64,000 bases of DNA from JAFDZV01 sp964455525. GTDB taxonomy: Bacteria; Bacteroidota; Ignavibacteria; OLB7. The translations under genes and the position numbers were made by a program. The notes under the pieces were generated by a model. That model saw only the letters and a list, made by a program, of their open reading frames with translations. It had not been told where the DNA came from and did not search any database. Of the stretch, positions 10,012 through 19,508 are shown piece after piece. The stretch covers positions 1 through 64,000 of the forward strand of contig CAYVWR010000013.1 of assembly GCA_964455525.1 (NCBI GenBank), in the 5' to 3' direction. The number at the start of each line of letters is the position of its first letter. Position 1 is the first letter of the stretch.

Positions 10012-10330
10012 AGCTCTTGTATCCAGGCAAAATCAGACAAAATCGGCTTTCCAGGCCCGCATCGATCAAAGGAATCAGAGGGGTTCCTCTCCCCCAGGAG
10101 AGGGCGATATGAGGTTACAGAAGGGTATTCTCGGAAGACCGAATCCGCAACATAATGATCTCCGGATTGATAACGGGAAACAAACCGCGAAAATTCCCGA
10201 AAATCTCGTGCCGGTTGCGATACTATCGATATCGGCACAAACGCATGGAGGCGAAGCATCTGCGGCGCTCATCTCCCGGAGGAGGCTTCCGATTGCATGC
10301 AGATGATTCGCCTCGGCAGTTCCCGCCCTG
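10012..10330. other. Intergenic region between porU and dxs
   Basis: 319 bp without a supportable gene. It contains a short imperfect inverted repeat near 10082-10103 (CCTCTCCC / GGGAGAGG-like) but no strong terminator. The dxs promoter presumably lies here. Confidence 0.4.
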
Positions 10331-13300
10331 CTAGCGTACAATCGCCACTTTCTCGATCGTCTCGAACTCCCGTCCCTCGGTATCTCCCACAATCCGCACA
10401 CGCAGCCTATACAGATACACCCCATTGGCGAGCTGATGGCCATCGGAGTCGGTACCATCCCAGTGCAGCTTGACAAAGCGATCGGTCACCGATCGGGATT
10501 CAAGCTGCCTCACCTTACGGCCGGAGGAGGTAAAGATGTCAAGATCCACATCGAGCGGACGGGTCTGGTTATGGCGGAAGAGGAAGTCCGTCTCCCGCGC
10601 CATCGGGTTCGGATAGTTCACCACATCGACCACTTTCAACTGCTTCTCATCCACATCGGCGATGCGGAAGTAGGCGGCATTCTCCGAAACGTTGTTGTAG
10701 ATATCCCAGGCACGCACACGAATATGATGCTCTCCCGGCTCCAGCTCCAGCAGACGGCGTTGCGCGGTCCCCTGGCTGTAATCGGTCGGCTGTGTCTGGT
10801 AGGTCTCCGTCAGATCGACCGATTTCGGATTGCCATTGATCCAGGCCTCGATCCGGTGGCCGATGCTTGACCCTGAGGAGTTGATACCGCTTGGATCGCT
10901 CAGATCAACGATCAGAAGCGGCTCGGTCGTCACAAGATCCCCTGATCGGAACGAGCGATCATCCAGGAACAGCTTGATATCCGGGCCGCTGTGATCGGTG
11001 ACGGGGGAATCGTCGGCGCCATAGACGATCACATTACGGGTCATACCGGCGGCATCGCCGTTCTCGTTAAAAGCGTAGGCATAAACCCGGCCATTGGAGG
11101 AATCGTAGGCGATATCCTTTGGCACACGGAAGGTAACCGAGAACCTGCCGTTGGCGACATTGGCCGGGCCACGGAAAAGGCGCCCGCCGTAGTACAGAAC
11201 GTTCACCGTCTCCTCGCCGGACTCCATTTTTGTAGTGCGATCGGCATCGTAGAGGGAGACGATCGCCGTGCCATTGAAATCGGAACGAGCCGCACCGAAC
11301 TGATCCAGCACCTCCCCTTCGATCGTCACCTGCATCAACGCGCCAACCGTAGCGGTCGCCGTATCCATGCTCGAGGAGTTGATCCTGGTGATCTTCACCG
11401 AATCCCTGGGAAGATTCAGTTGAAGAGCGGGATCGCCGAGCAGCAGGAACTTCTGATCGTTCCGGTCATCGGCTCCGCCACGGGCATATTTTGTCATGAC
11501 AAGGGCCTGCCCAACGGTCGGCAGGCGGCGCGTCATGGAATCTCGCGTGAACAATGCCTTGAAATGCTGGCGCATCAGCACCTCGTTTGGTCCGATATAG
11601 ACCGCACGGGTAGCGGTCATCACACCGATGGCCCCTCCCTGATGGAGCACAAACAGCTCACCTCCCGAGACCTCGGCAGGATCGTCGAAGTACCCGAAGT
11701 TGCAGGTAACCGCCGGTATATATGTCAGCATCGAATCGTTGCGCAGGCGTGCGATGAACTTATCCTTGTCGAGCAGAGTTTCATGCGCCCAGACCTTCGG
11801 GTTGCCATGCCCAACCCAGTTGGTGATAACAGCCCCGCCATCGATGGACTGCAACAGATCGGCCTCGGCGCCCGGCTTTCTGCGACCGGCAAGCTGTTCG
11901 GTGGGGTATCCGGCAAGATAGATCTTGCGCGACTCGGTCCAATCCGGCATGCTGCGCCAAAGCCCTTCCGACTGGCGGGTGAACCCTCCTCCATCGCCGA
12001 GCGGGAAATCGTCATCGGCGGCCAGAATAATGGTCTGGCGCCACAGCCCGTAGTTCCTGGCATCCTCGTAGCGAACGATCTTCGCCACCATATCACGCGC
12101 CTGAGCGATCGTCTCCACCGGCAGGCGCCCCACGGCCAGATCGACCTGTGCATCAACCCGTCCAAGGCCATCGGTCGTCACCCTGACGAAGAAGTCATCG
12201 TAACTGCTCGATGTGATATGATTGTACTCATCCCCATCATCGGTCTCATAGGCTGGCACAAACTGCTTCTGCTGCGCCATGATATTGCGATAGTCATAGC
12301 TGCCATCGCCGAACAGAACAAGGTGCGTAGGGCGGCGAGACCACGTATTGAAGGCGTAGGCCATATAGTTGCGAATCGCTGTCGGGTCGAGGTTCCCGCT
12401 GGAGAACTCCGTGTAGATCTCCTCGGTCGTAACATATGCGGCGCTCATGCCCCGGGAGTTCCGGTGTGCCACATACTGCTCGGCCGCCTCACGGAAGTCC
12501 TCGTGGGTGATAACGATCACCTCGGCATTCAGCAAGCGCTCGCGCAGCCCGCCGAACTTCGCCTTGGCCACAGCGGCCACCCGGCGTGCTGCGTTGCGTG
12601 AGCTGATAAAGTACCGCCGCGCCTTGCCGGGGGGTTGCAGCCTGTCGTTGAAGGTAAAACGCCCATCGCCACCCTGCGAGCGAAGTTCGACCGGATTGGC
12701 AGGATCGGTAATATCCAGGCCGAGGAGATTGCCTGTGGTGAAGTTGCTCACCTGAAACTGTGCCACATCGCCGCTGGTGGAAGAGGGGCCATCGAAAAAG
12801 ATCCGATCGCCATCGGCACGCAGATAGCGCCCATAATGGATCTCGTACCAGTCGAGGCAGCCGATCCCGGATGACACGTTCGAGTAGGTGATCTTCAGCA
12901 GGCTGTTCTCCCCCTGGATATCATCGGCACGACCGAAGAAGTCGCGGGTTCGGGCATAGGCGATGTTGTTATCGCCCAGGCTTTCGATCGAGACGGTGCC
13001 GAGCACGCTTCCCCCCTGCTCCACCTTGAACGAGGCCTGTCCGGCCCCGGCCGTGGTAGCCGCCGCATTGGCAAGGCGCAGACGATAGAACACCGGAAAA
13101 TTTCTGTCGAGGCCGGAAAGGTTGTTCGAGAAGACACGGGGATCGGTCTGCCGACCGGCATCGGCCTGGAACTGCGTACCAAACCAGTCCCGCCCCGAGC
13201 CACCCTGCTTGCGTATATCCACGGCATTGAACTTCTCCTCCTCCACAAAGATTCGGGAGATGGCGGAGGTTACCGTGATCTGGTGCGCCTCCCCGGTGCC

Positions 13301-14428
13301 ACCGGTCTGAAAGGATCGTGTCTGCTCGCCATCAACTGCAACGATGTAACTGTTGGCGGTGACATAGGGATTGATCTTATGGGTTGGGATCGTATCGCGC
13401 AATGTATCCCGGAGCCGCCAGACGCTGGGACCGGCACCATAGAAGAGAACACGTGTTGCACGGCCGCCATTCTGCTCAACAATTGCCGGGATCTGATGCA
13501 TCGTCTCATGATCGAGCGCCAGATCCTGTTCCGGCAGTGCCCCACCATCGCCACCATAGATGGCAATACGGCTTGGATCGACCATCCCCAGGTCGATGCC
13601 CGCCTTGTTGAAATCCTCCGATGTAAGCTCGTACAGCCCATCCTCCTTCACCTCCACTCGCATCCAGGCCCGTGCGGCGCTCACCCCCGACCTTTTTCTC
13701 AACGACGGGGCGGGCTGGCGAAGCACCGGAAGGCCCCACTGTTCGGCCGCCGGAGCGTTCACAAATGCAAGCCGGGTCATCGCCCCCGGCTCTCCACGAA
13801 CGCCCCCCTGTGCAGTGGCAGGAGCCGCTCCGTACTGGAGCCGGAGCCGGATGGAACGAAGGAATCGGACGGAATTGGTAAGGGGATTGAACTCGTAGGG
13901 AGCGACGGAGATCGTGCCGGAATGGACATCCCGTGCCACCCCGAGATAGGTAACATCTGCAACTGGCGGAAGGACGAGCGGACGGGCATAGGCGGCCGGA
14001 TCGGCACGATACTCCGGCATGGGGATATCCCCTCTTTTCTGATAACGCATGGTGGGAACCGGCGCGATACGACCAGCCATCGGCTCATCATATACCACCG
14101 AAAGCACCTCGACATGGTTCCCGGTGGCCGAAGGGAACGCGACCGGAATCGGGATTGTCATCTGGATCGGCTCGCCGACATGGCTATGATTGACAACCAC
14201 TGCCGACCCGATGATCGGAATGATATCACCATTTGCCTGCCGATCGAGAACAACCTCCGGCGTTACCTCCAGCACAAGGCTGCGCGCATCGGAGCTGATG
14301 ACGCGCACGCCCTCGGTTATCTGCGCATTGCCCCTTGAGCTTAGCCCGGCAAATGCTGCAACCGCCGAAACAAGCACGCAAAGCGTGCTACCATACTGCC
14401 TGTTCATGCGTTGGATCATGGTCCTCAT
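10331..14428 (-). CDS. porU: Type IX secretion system sortase PorU (C25 gingipain fold)
   Basis: Predicted outer-membrane sortase that removes the C-terminal sorting domain of T9SS substrates and attaches them to the cell surface. The frame is open upstream to 14812, but the sequence before the ATG at 14428 is not protein-like. From there the product (1,365 residues) begins MRTMIQRMNRQYG and has a signal peptide ending near GNAQ. The C25 peptidase domain covers about residues 630-1000, with HLVLFGDGSYDYRNI, the catalytic His874 in NWVGHGNPKVW and Cys909 in PAVTCNFGYFDDP. The C-terminus (about 1270-1365) is a FlgD-like/Ig-like module (VNYPNPMARETDFLFRHN ... LHWDGTDSDGHQLANGVYLY). The length is typical of PorU (about 1,100-1,400). 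Other Por components are not visible here; the beta-barrel at 38.5 kb is only generically PorT-like. Likely clients are the sorting-domain proteins in this window. Confidence 0.9.
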   Translation of the reverse strand: MRTMIQRMNRQYGSTLCVLVSAVAAFAGLSSRGNAQITEGVRVISSDARSLVLEVTPEVVLDRQANGDIIPIIGSAVVVNHSHVGEPIQMTIPIPVAFPSATGNHVEVLSVVYDEPMAGRIAPVPTMRYQKRGDIPMPEYRADPAAYARPLVLPPVADVTYLGVARDVHSGTISVAPYEFNPLTNSVRFLRSIRLRLQYGAAPATAQGGVRGEPGAMTRLAFVNAPAAEQWGLPVLRQPAPSLRKRSGVSAARAWMRVEVKEDGLYELTSEDFNKAGIDLGMVDPSRIAIYGGDGGALPEQDLALDHETMHQIPAIVEQNGGRATRVLFYGAGPSVWRLRDTLRDTIPTHKINPYVTANSYIVAVDGEQTRSFQTGGTGEAHQITVTSAISRIFVEEEKFNAVDIRKQGGSGRDWFGTQFQADAGRQTDPRVFSNNLSGLDRNFPVFYRLRLANAAATTAGAGQASFKVEQGGSVLGTVSIESLGDNNIAYARTRDFFGRADDIQGENSLLKITYSNVSSGIGCLDWYEIHYGRYLRADGDRIFFDGPSSTSGDVAQFQVSNFTTGNLLGLDITDPANPVELRSQGGDGRFTFNDRLQPPGKARRYFISSRNAARRVAAVAKAKFGGLRERLLNAEVIVITHEDFREAAEQYVAHRNSRGMSAAYVTTEEIYTEFSSGNLDPTAIRNYMAYAFNTWSRRPTHLVLFGDGSYDYRNIMAQQKQFVPAYETDDGDEYNHITSSSYDDFFVRVTTDGLGRVDAQVDLAVGRLPVETIAQARDMVAKIVRYEDARNYGLWRQTIILAADDDFPLGDGGGFTRQSEGLWRSMPDWTESRKIYLAGYPTEQLAGRRKPGAEADLLQSIDGGAVITNWVGHGNPKVWAHETLLDKDKFIARLRNDSMLTYIPAVTCNFGYFDDPAEVSGGELFVLHQGGAIGVMTATRAVYIGPNEVLMRQHFKALFTRDSMTRRLPTVGQALVMTKYARGGADDRNDQKFLLLGDPALQLNLPRDSVKITRINSSSMDTATATVGALMQVTIEGEVLDQFGAARSDFNGTAIVSLYDADRTTKMESGEETVNVLYYGGRLFRGPANVANGRFSVTFRVPKDIAYDSSNGRVYAYAFNENGDAAGMTRNVIVYGADDSPVTDHSGPDIKLFLDDRSFRSGDLVTTEPLLIVDLSDPSGINSSGSSIGHRIEAWINGNPKSVDLTETYQTQPTDYSQGTAQRRLLELEPGEHHIRVRAWDIYNNVSENAAYFRIADVDEKQLKVVDVVNYPNPMARETDFLFRHNQTRPLDVDLDIFTSSGRKVRQLESRSVTDRFVKLHWDGTDSDGHQLANGVYLYRLRVRIVGDTEGREFETIEKVAIVR

Positions 14429-15158
14429 AGACGGCTTATGTGGTCCGGTCTTGTCAAAAAACCATGGCCACTGGATATCATAACAGAATAGCCTAGGGAT
14501 GATTCCCGTTATAAAGATACAACGAGCGCTATATACCTCCCGGATACACCCACAAGGCACTGCTATCAGCCTGCATTCCGTTCCCGATGCCGTAGCAGAG
14601 TGCTGGGTTCGACGTCGAGCCGCCTGATCTGATTGTGCCGATAGAAGACTCTGCTTGCAGCACCTCGGCGCATCGGGCTGCCACCCCCTCATCATCTGCC
14701 GGATCACGGCAACTCCGTCGCGCAGGCTCCCTTCGCGGATTGAGACTGTTGTCCCGTGCACCAGAACACCCCATCTCCAGCTCCGGCTGTCGCGCTCTAC
14801 CTGTATCGGCACAATGTTGCCCCCCGCCGCCGGAAGGAAAAGGCAAGAATCGGGAACCTACGGGCCAACCCCATACGGAACACTGCGATACACCTGCAAA
14901 ACAACATGATCGTCTGGTGATATCCCAGCACTCGGGTGCGCCATCATCGGCTATCACGGTGCTGATATGGGCTGTAACGATTTATCACGCATACCGGTGC
15001 GGCTGGCACGTCACTGAACCGGACGAGCGGCAACTCTGCGGCACAACACAATAGGGAGCGGGTGGAGAAGGGATGATGATCCGTTCCAAGACGCCGGACA
15101 TCAGGAAAAAGCCCGGAGCATCCCCAATCATCATAGAATTTTGCGCAAGGAGACGACC
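14429..15158. other. Intergenic region, porU / TPR protein divergent spacer
   Basis: About 730 bp. Open frames run through it on both strands, including an upstream extension of the porU frame to 14812, but their amino-acid composition (Arg, Ser and Cys rich) does not look like real protein and I recognise no family. It should contain the divergent promoters of porU and the TPR gene. Confidence 0.4.
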
Positions 15159-15833
15159 ATGCAGCAGCCCAGGTCTATCAAAGGCCCCTCCGCACATCGT
15201 GGGCCATGTCTTGCACTTCTGCTTCTGGCTCTGTTCTGGGCGCACGATGCCGTTGCCGAGAACTGGACCGAGGTTCGTGATATGATCCGAAGCGCGGATC
15301 GGCTCGGCAAGACCGTCCAGTCCAAGAAGAGCTACCGGAGCGCCTACGAGAAGGCAGCCGCAGGCGTTGCAAGGCCATCGGCCGGTTCCAACGACTACCT
15401 GTGGCTTGCGATCGCAGCCGGACGCGTGGCGCAGGTCGCGGACACCAGAGAGAAGATCGCTCTGTCCAAAGTGGTCAAGGAGAACGCTGAAAAGGCGATT
15501 GCGCTCGACAAGAACAACGGAGCGGCCTATGCCACGCTTGGAGGGTGGCATTTCTATGTGGCCGACATCTCGTGGGTGGAACGCAACGCGGCAAAGCTTA
15601 TCTATGGATCGCTCCCCACGGCTTCCTATGAAAAAGCGGTAGAGCTGCTGAGCAAGGCGCTCACGCTTGGCGTGGACAACTCGATGGAGGTCTATTATAT
15701 CCGCGGCCTTGCGTACGATGAACTCGATGATGATCCAAAAGCCGAGGCTGATTTCCGAAAGGTTCTCTCCATACCAGCAACCACGGCTCGGGAAAAAGAG
15801 CTGCATGCCGAGGCAAAGGATGAACTGGATTAA
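15159..15833 (+). CDS. Secreted TPR-repeat protein
   Basis: Starting from the ATG at 15159, which has an AAGGAG ribosome site 6-7 nt upstream, the product has 224 residues. It has a hydrophobic signal segment (LALLLLALFWAHDAVA) and is therefore exported. The mature part is helical with at least two tetratricopeptide-like units: VVKENAEKAIALDKNNGAAY followed by ATLGGWHFYVADIS, and ELLSKALTLGVDNSMEVYYI followed by RGLAYDELDDDPKAEADFRK. TPRs mediate protein-protein contacts; no enzymatic domain is visible. An alternative TTG start at 15141 is possible but the ribosome site argues against it. It is followed 266 bp later by a lipoprotein gene on the same strand, so the two are not tightly coupled. 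Its partner and role are unknown. Confidence 0.8.
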   Translation: MQQPRSIKGPSAHRGPCLALLLLALFWAHDAVAENWTEVRDMIRSADRLGKTVQSKKSYRSAYEKAAAGVARPSAGSNDYLWLAIAAGRVAQVADTREKIALSKVVKENAEKAIALDKNNGAAYATLGGWHFYVADISWVERNAAKLIYGSLPTASYEKAVELLSKALTLGVDNSMEVYYIRGLAYDELDDDPKAEADFRKVLSIPATTAREKELHAEAKDELD

Positions 15834-16099
15834 CCTGTAGATGACCTTTTTTCCCCGAAAGGCGTTGCCGGGACCACAAACAGGAGCACCTGCGCCTCCT
15901 CCATCGTCGTTTGCTCCGCTACGATTCGGCGGCATCCGCAGCATGCCAATTGAACAGAGCCGCATATTGCGGCCAATTCATTTTTCGCGAACAGTTGACT
16001 TTCAAGTATATTCTCCCATCAGCCAGAGTTTCATCTCTCCGAAGCAAGCGATAGAGCGTCTGGCAGATCCAAACAACTCGTAATAAACAGGCCCACACC

Positions 16100-16486
16100 A
16101 TGAAACAGATACTCTTCGGAGCTATTATCGTAGCGGTTACAACGTTTTCCGCGTGCGCCGATAACAACCAGCCATCCGGCGACGCCGCAACTATCGACAG
16201 TGCCACCATTACTCCCGGAGCGGACGTACCGCCGACGACCAATGTGAGCGTACAGCCCGATACATCAGCCCCGAACGCGGTGCCAGCACCTATCACAAGC
16301 GAGCCGGTGAATGTCTCAAGCACGCCCGCCAACGTTACGGCAGTGCCGGTAGACCCGAATCAGCCGGGAGCACCCATGGCCCCGCAGATCCCACCTACTT
16401 CGAGCGCCTGGTCGGGCAAGCCCAATCCCCCGCATGGCGAGCCTGGGCATAGCTGCGCGATTCCCGTAGGACAGCCGCTGCCGTAG
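16100..16486 (+). CDS. Small proline-rich lipoprotein with PHGEPGH motif
   Basis: A 128-residue protein with a lipoprotein signal: MKQILFGAIIVAVTTFSAC has the lipobox FSAC, with Cys19 the predicted lipidated residue. A low-complexity Ala/Pro/Thr/Val linker follows (about residues 25-105). The C-terminus ends NPPHGEPGHSCAIPVGQPLP. From memory, a very similar tail (NPPHGQPGHRCDIxVGxPL) recurs in small Bacteroidota lipoproteins and periplasmic proteins of unknown role; this needs a search to confirm. The tail holds two His and one Cys in a compact arrangement that could bind metal or haem, which is inference only. The gene is alone on its strand and ends before a strong bidirectional terminator. 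Confidence 0.8.
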   Translation: MKQILFGAIIVAVTTFSACADNNQPSGDAATIDSATITPGADVPPTTNVSVQPDTSAPNAVPAPITSEPVNVSSTPANVTAVPVDPNQPGAPMAPQIPPTSSAWSGKPNPPHGEPGHSCAIPVGQPLP

Positions 16487-16574
16487 TAGCCTGCGCGCTA
16501 CGGCGATCGCGATAACGGCACACCGCACCTGCATCACATTTTCTGCCAATTCTGCAAAGCTCCCCCGAGCAGAT

Positions 16575-16628
16575 AAAAAGCCGAGCCACGCCAGTAGCAC
16601 CGGAACTACTCGCATGGCTCGGCTTTTT
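16575..16628. terminator. Bidirectional terminator between lipoprotein and exonuclease genes
   Basis: A 14-bp perfect stem AAAAAGCCGAGCCA (16575-16588) pairs with TGGCTCGGCTTTTT (16615-16628). The loop holds a second small stem (AGTAG/CTACT). T-runs flank it on both strands, so it can serve both convergent genes. Confidence 0.9.
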
Positions 16629-16727
16629 TCCCTGCGCCTGGGGAGCCATCGCGGCTGCATGATACATTCACCACCGGCATCGAAGCAGCGAACATGCTCA
16701 CCCCGCGCCAACAGATTCAGGAGAGGA

Positions 16728-17462
16728 TCAGGATTCGATATCGTTTAGGTATTCCTTCCAGAACTTGAACAGCTCCCATGTCGCCCGGACATCGCGCAGA
16801 CAATACTCGGCGATCTCCCTGTAGCGCCCCTGGCGGTAGAACTCCGGCACGTCATATCCGGTGATACCTTCTCCTTTTGGTGACGGTATGCCAAAGGACT
16901 TGCAGTAGAAATCGAAATTAAAACGCCGCATAGCGCCAGTACGATCGTTGTTCTTGAAGGCAAGCTCCTCCTGAAGATCAATATGGCGATCGTATTTCCA
17001 GCGGGTTCCGTCCATCAGATTACGGGTCGGCTTTATGCGAAGCGCTGCCGAGCGGAGCATCAGAAACGGGCAGTCGAAGGCACGGCCATTAAAGGAGATC
17101 AGTTGATAGCCCCCTCTGGCGCGTCCCTTGGCAAGCATCTCCCACCATTTCCTCAGCATCTCCCGCTCGGACATCATGCACCATTTCGACCCATCGGCAA
17201 GGACATCCTCGTACGGTTCGCCATTATCCTCATGGCCATAGCTTGAATACACGCAGCCGCGTGGCTCGCCGTCGAGCGAAGTGCAGGTGACCATGCCGAG
17301 CGCGGTAACCTGTGCTGTAAGAGGGTTCAGGCTCAGCATCCGTTTCCTCTCCTCGCGCTCCTCATCGGTAGTGGTGTTGCGCAGTAGATATTCCTGCTGT
17401 ACATCGTCGAACGCCTCGAATGGCATGGCGGCGGTCTCGATGTCGAAGACAAGGTAGATCAT
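16728..17462 (-). CDS. Predicted PolB-like 3'-5' exonuclease (DEDDy)
   Basis: A 244-residue stand-alone nuclease resembling the 3'-5' exonuclease domain of B-family DNA polymerases, with no polymerase attached. The four acidic motifs of the DEDD fold are visible: Asp and Glu in LVFDIETAAMPF at the N-terminus, Asp in ISFNGRAFDCPFLMLR in the middle, and the Tyr/Asp pair in AEYCLRDVRATWELF near the C-terminus, making it DEDDy type. A segment DLQEELAF lies between. The substrate is not known for this group; a role in DNA or RNA trimming or repair is inferred. It is convergent with the lipoprotein gene and separated from the coaD group by 130 bp on the same strand, so operon membership is uncertain. 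Confidence 0.85.
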   Translation of the reverse strand: MIYLVFDIETAAMPFEAFDDVQQEYLLRNTTTDEEREERKRMLSLNPLTAQVTALGMVTCTSLDGEPRGCVYSSYGHEDNGEPYEDVLADGSKWCMMSEREMLRKWWEMLAKGRARGGYQLISFNGRAFDCPFLMLRSAALRIKPTRNLMDGTRWKYDRHIDLQEELAFKNNDRTGAMRRFNFDFYCKSFGIPSPKGEGITGYDVPEFYRQGRYREIAEYCLRDVRATWELFKFWKEYLNDIES

Positions 17463-17592
17463 GGGGGGATAGAGCTTTGGAATGAAGGAACAGGATTAGA
17501 GTGCGGGAATAATAGATTCCGGGAAGCCCCTCTCTGGAACGCTTCCAACAGCATACGGCTGGCCGCGCAGGCAACGCGCGGGCGCAACGGGG

Positions 17593-18075
17593 CTACGATT
17601 GCTCTCGTTTCGCCCGTAAAGCATGTGCAACACATGGGGGCACAAACTCGCTAACATCGGCATCATAGCGGGAAAGTTCCCGGATGATCGTGGAATTAAG
17701 GTAGGTATAGCGTTCATGCGGCATCATGAAGATCGTGCTGATCTCCTGCTTCATCTTCCGATTCATCAGGGCCATCTGCATCTCGAACTCGAAATCGCTT
17801 ACCGCACGCAGGCCACGCACAATCGCCAAGGCTCCCTCGGCTTCGGCACATTCCACAAGGAGTCCCCCCCAGCGTTGTACCTTCACATTGGGATAGTCCC
17901 GGAGCGATTCCACCGCAAGATCGAACCGCTCATCCTCGGTAAACAATGTCTTCTTTGCACTGTTTACCGCCAGCACCACAACCACCCGATCGAACATCTT
18001 TGCCGTACGCGCAATGATATCGATATGCCCATTGGTAATAGGATCAAACGACCCCGGATAGATAGCCGTTCTCAT
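17593..18075 (-). CDS. coaD: Phosphopantetheine adenylyltransferase
   Basis: Catalyses transfer of AMP from ATP to 4'-phosphopantetheine, the fourth step of coenzyme A synthesis. Starting at the ATG at 18075 gives 160 residues, the usual family length; an upstream ATG at 18141 adds 22 unlikely residues. The nucleotidyltransferase signature YPGSFDPITNGHIDII holds the T/HxGH motif (NGHID). IVRGLRAVSDFEFEMQMA and MMPHERYTYLNSTIIRELS (the ISST-type loop) match the family. It is the last gene of a minus-strand cluster comEA-like - rsmD - coaD. RsmD and CoaD adjacency is common in bacteria, which supports both calls. Confidence 0.97.
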   Translation of the reverse strand: MRTAIYPGSFDPITNGHIDIIARTAKMFDRVVVVLAVNSAKKTLFTEDERFDLAVESLRDYPNVKVQRWGGLLVECAEAEGALAIVRGLRAVSDFEFEMQMALMNRKMKQEISTIFMMPHERYTYLNSTIIRELSRYDADVSEFVPPCVAHALRAKREQS

Positions 18076-18148
18076 AACAACCTCGTCTCGCAATAATATT
18101 CCCCGCTGGCTCCTCCAGCGTTCTGCCGCCTCACCACACACCGGCAGG

Positions 18149-18709
18149 TTATCGTATCTGCCCGGCCTTTCCCCGATAGATCGTCACCCCCGTCTCCCCG
18201 AACGCCCGTTCCAGCATCACCTCCGCTCCTTCGGCACGAATGCCTTTCATCGCCGCAGAATGTTCCAGCACCAGCACTCCCGTCTCGCGCAGCCTGCCGA
18301 GCGCAAAGAGATCGTGAACAAGCATCTCGAAGATGGGGGACGCATACGGAGGATCGGCGAAGATACAATCATAGCGCTTCTGGCTCTCATGGATATACTT
18401 CATCGCATCCCGAACGATCAGGTTCGAGCGGTGCTCCAGATCGAACGCCTTCAGGTTCCCGGCGATCGCCGCCGCCGCCTTACGATCGCGTTCCACAAAC
18501 TCGCAGTACGCCGCACCACGGCTGAGCGCCTCGATGCCGAGCGCGCCGGTTCCGGCAAACAGATCCAGAACCTCGGCATCCTCCAGCTCGATGCGAGAGG
18601 CAAGAATATTGAAAATCGACTCCCGTACCCGATCGGTCGTCGGGCGGAGCATGGAGGTCTGGGTGCTTTTCAGCAGGCGGCCACGAAGGCTTCCGGCAAT
18701 GATTCTCAT
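18149..18709 (-). CDS. rsmD: 16S rRNA (guanine966-N2)-methyltransferase RsmD
   Basis: An AdoMet-dependent methyltransferase that modifies G966 of 16S rRNA in the assembled 30S subunit. The 186-residue product carries MRIIAGSLRGRLL at the start, PTTDRVRESIFNIL, the AdoMet-binding motif VLDLFAGTGALGIEALSRGA, and the amino-methyltransferase signature ADPPY (N/DPPY type). Length and order match the family. It follows the comEA-like gene with a 3-bp gap and precedes coaD by about 70 bp, so one transcript is very likely. Confidence 0.97.
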   Translation of the reverse strand: MRIIAGSLRGRLLKSTQTSMLRPTTDRVRESIFNILASRIELEDAEVLDLFAGTGALGIEALSRGAAYCEFVERDRKAAAAIAGNLKAFDLEHRSNLIVRDAMKYIHESQKRYDCIFADPPYASPIFEMLVHDLFALGRLRETGVLVLEHSAAMKGIRAEGAEVMLERAFGETGVTIYRGKAGQIR

Positions 18710-18712
18710 ACG

Positions 18713-19288
18713 TTATTTGACTACGATATGCTGTTTCATCTTCTCGAACTTCTTCTCTCCGATCCCCTTCACATCCATAATATCCTCAACACGCCGGAAA
18801 GGAACATGGGTCCGCCGTTCAATGATCGCATCGGCGGTCTTTTCGCCCACCCCCGGAAGCTGCATCAACGCACTCTTTGCAGCCGTATTGATGTTGATCG
18901 GGCTGCTCGGCATCGTTTTGCCGCCCGCCCCTGCTGCGGGCCTCAGAACACGCTCCACGGCCTCCTCCATCTCCGCCTCCGCCGCCGTCGATGGCAGCCA
19001 GGGGGCGATGTTATCGGAATCGGCCGCATCGGCAACGTCCTGGCCACGCCCGGCAAGGCCCTGCGCGGGGTCCAGCTCGGCGATGCGGGCTTTGCGATAC
19101 GCCTCTACAACGGAATCATGCCGCAGCCGAAGCCCCATCAGCTCACGGCGTTCGGCCGATGGGGGGCGGGAATCGAAGAATGTCGTATAGACAAATCCGG
19201 CAAGAGCGGTACCGGCAAGAAAGAGAGCAACGGTGACATCGCCACGGGTAAGGCCAAACCTGGATTCAAGTTTCGAGAAGGGCATCAT
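18713..19288 (-). CDS. ComEA-like helix-hairpin-helix DNA-binding protein
   Basis: A 191-residue, single-pass, membrane-anchored protein with a C-terminal DNA-binding domain. The start is set at the ATG at 19288 (MMPFSKLESRFGL), because AGGAGG lies 10 nt upstream; an ATG at 19312 lies before that site. Residues 20-38 (VALFLAGTALAGFVYTTFF) form a membrane anchor. A variable linker follows, and then a tandem helix-hairpin-helix: ININTAAKSALMQLPGVGEK with TADAIIERR, and VEDIMDVKGIGEKKFEKMK. This matches ComEA-type DNA receptors used in natural transformation, though the linker is longer than in many. No other competence gene is visible nearby, so a DNA-uptake role is inferred from the family. 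Confidence 0.85.
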   Translation of the reverse strand: MMPFSKLESRFGLTRGDVTVALFLAGTALAGFVYTTFFDSRPPSAERRELMGLRLRHDSVVEAYRKARIAELDPAQGLAGRGQDVADAADSDNIAPWLPSTAAEAEMEEAVERVLRPAAGAGGKTMPSSPININTAAKSALMQLPGVGEKTADAIIERRTHVPFRRVEDIMDVKGIGEKKFEKMKQHIVVK

Positions 19289-19298
19289 GGTGAAAGAT

Positions 19299-19304
19299 CC
19301 TCCT
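19299..19304 (-). promoter_or_regulatory. Shine-Dalgarno site that decides the comEA-like start
   Basis: AGGAGG on the minus strand, 10 nt before the ATG at 19288 and 3' of the competing upstream ATG at 19312. It is one of the stronger ribosome sites in this window, where many genes lack one. Confidence 0.7.
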
Positions 19305-19508
19305 TGCGACAATCACCTCGTGCGGAGGGGATTCTACGCGGTAGTGAAATGGTAGGCTGCAAGCTGCCGGAGAAGGGCATTCTGCCCGGCGGGCAAGATA
19401 GACGCCGACCCCGCACGATTCAAGAGATTGGAGATTACCCCCATTTTCTCTTCTTCCCTCTTGCCTTGGTACCGAATTCGCACTATTTTTGCCGTCCTAG
19501 TTCTAGTT

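Noticed and set aside
10991..14338. Long plus-strand frames opposite porU
   Set aside because: Antisense shadows; the minus strand contains the C25 protease motifs.
14429..14812. Upstream extension of the porU frame
   Set aside because: Composition is not protein-like, and a proper signal peptide begins at the ATG at 14428.
14985..15965. 326-codon minus-strand frame opposite the TPR gene
   Set aside because: The plus strand has a ribosome site, signal peptide and TPR pattern; the minus frame has no domain.
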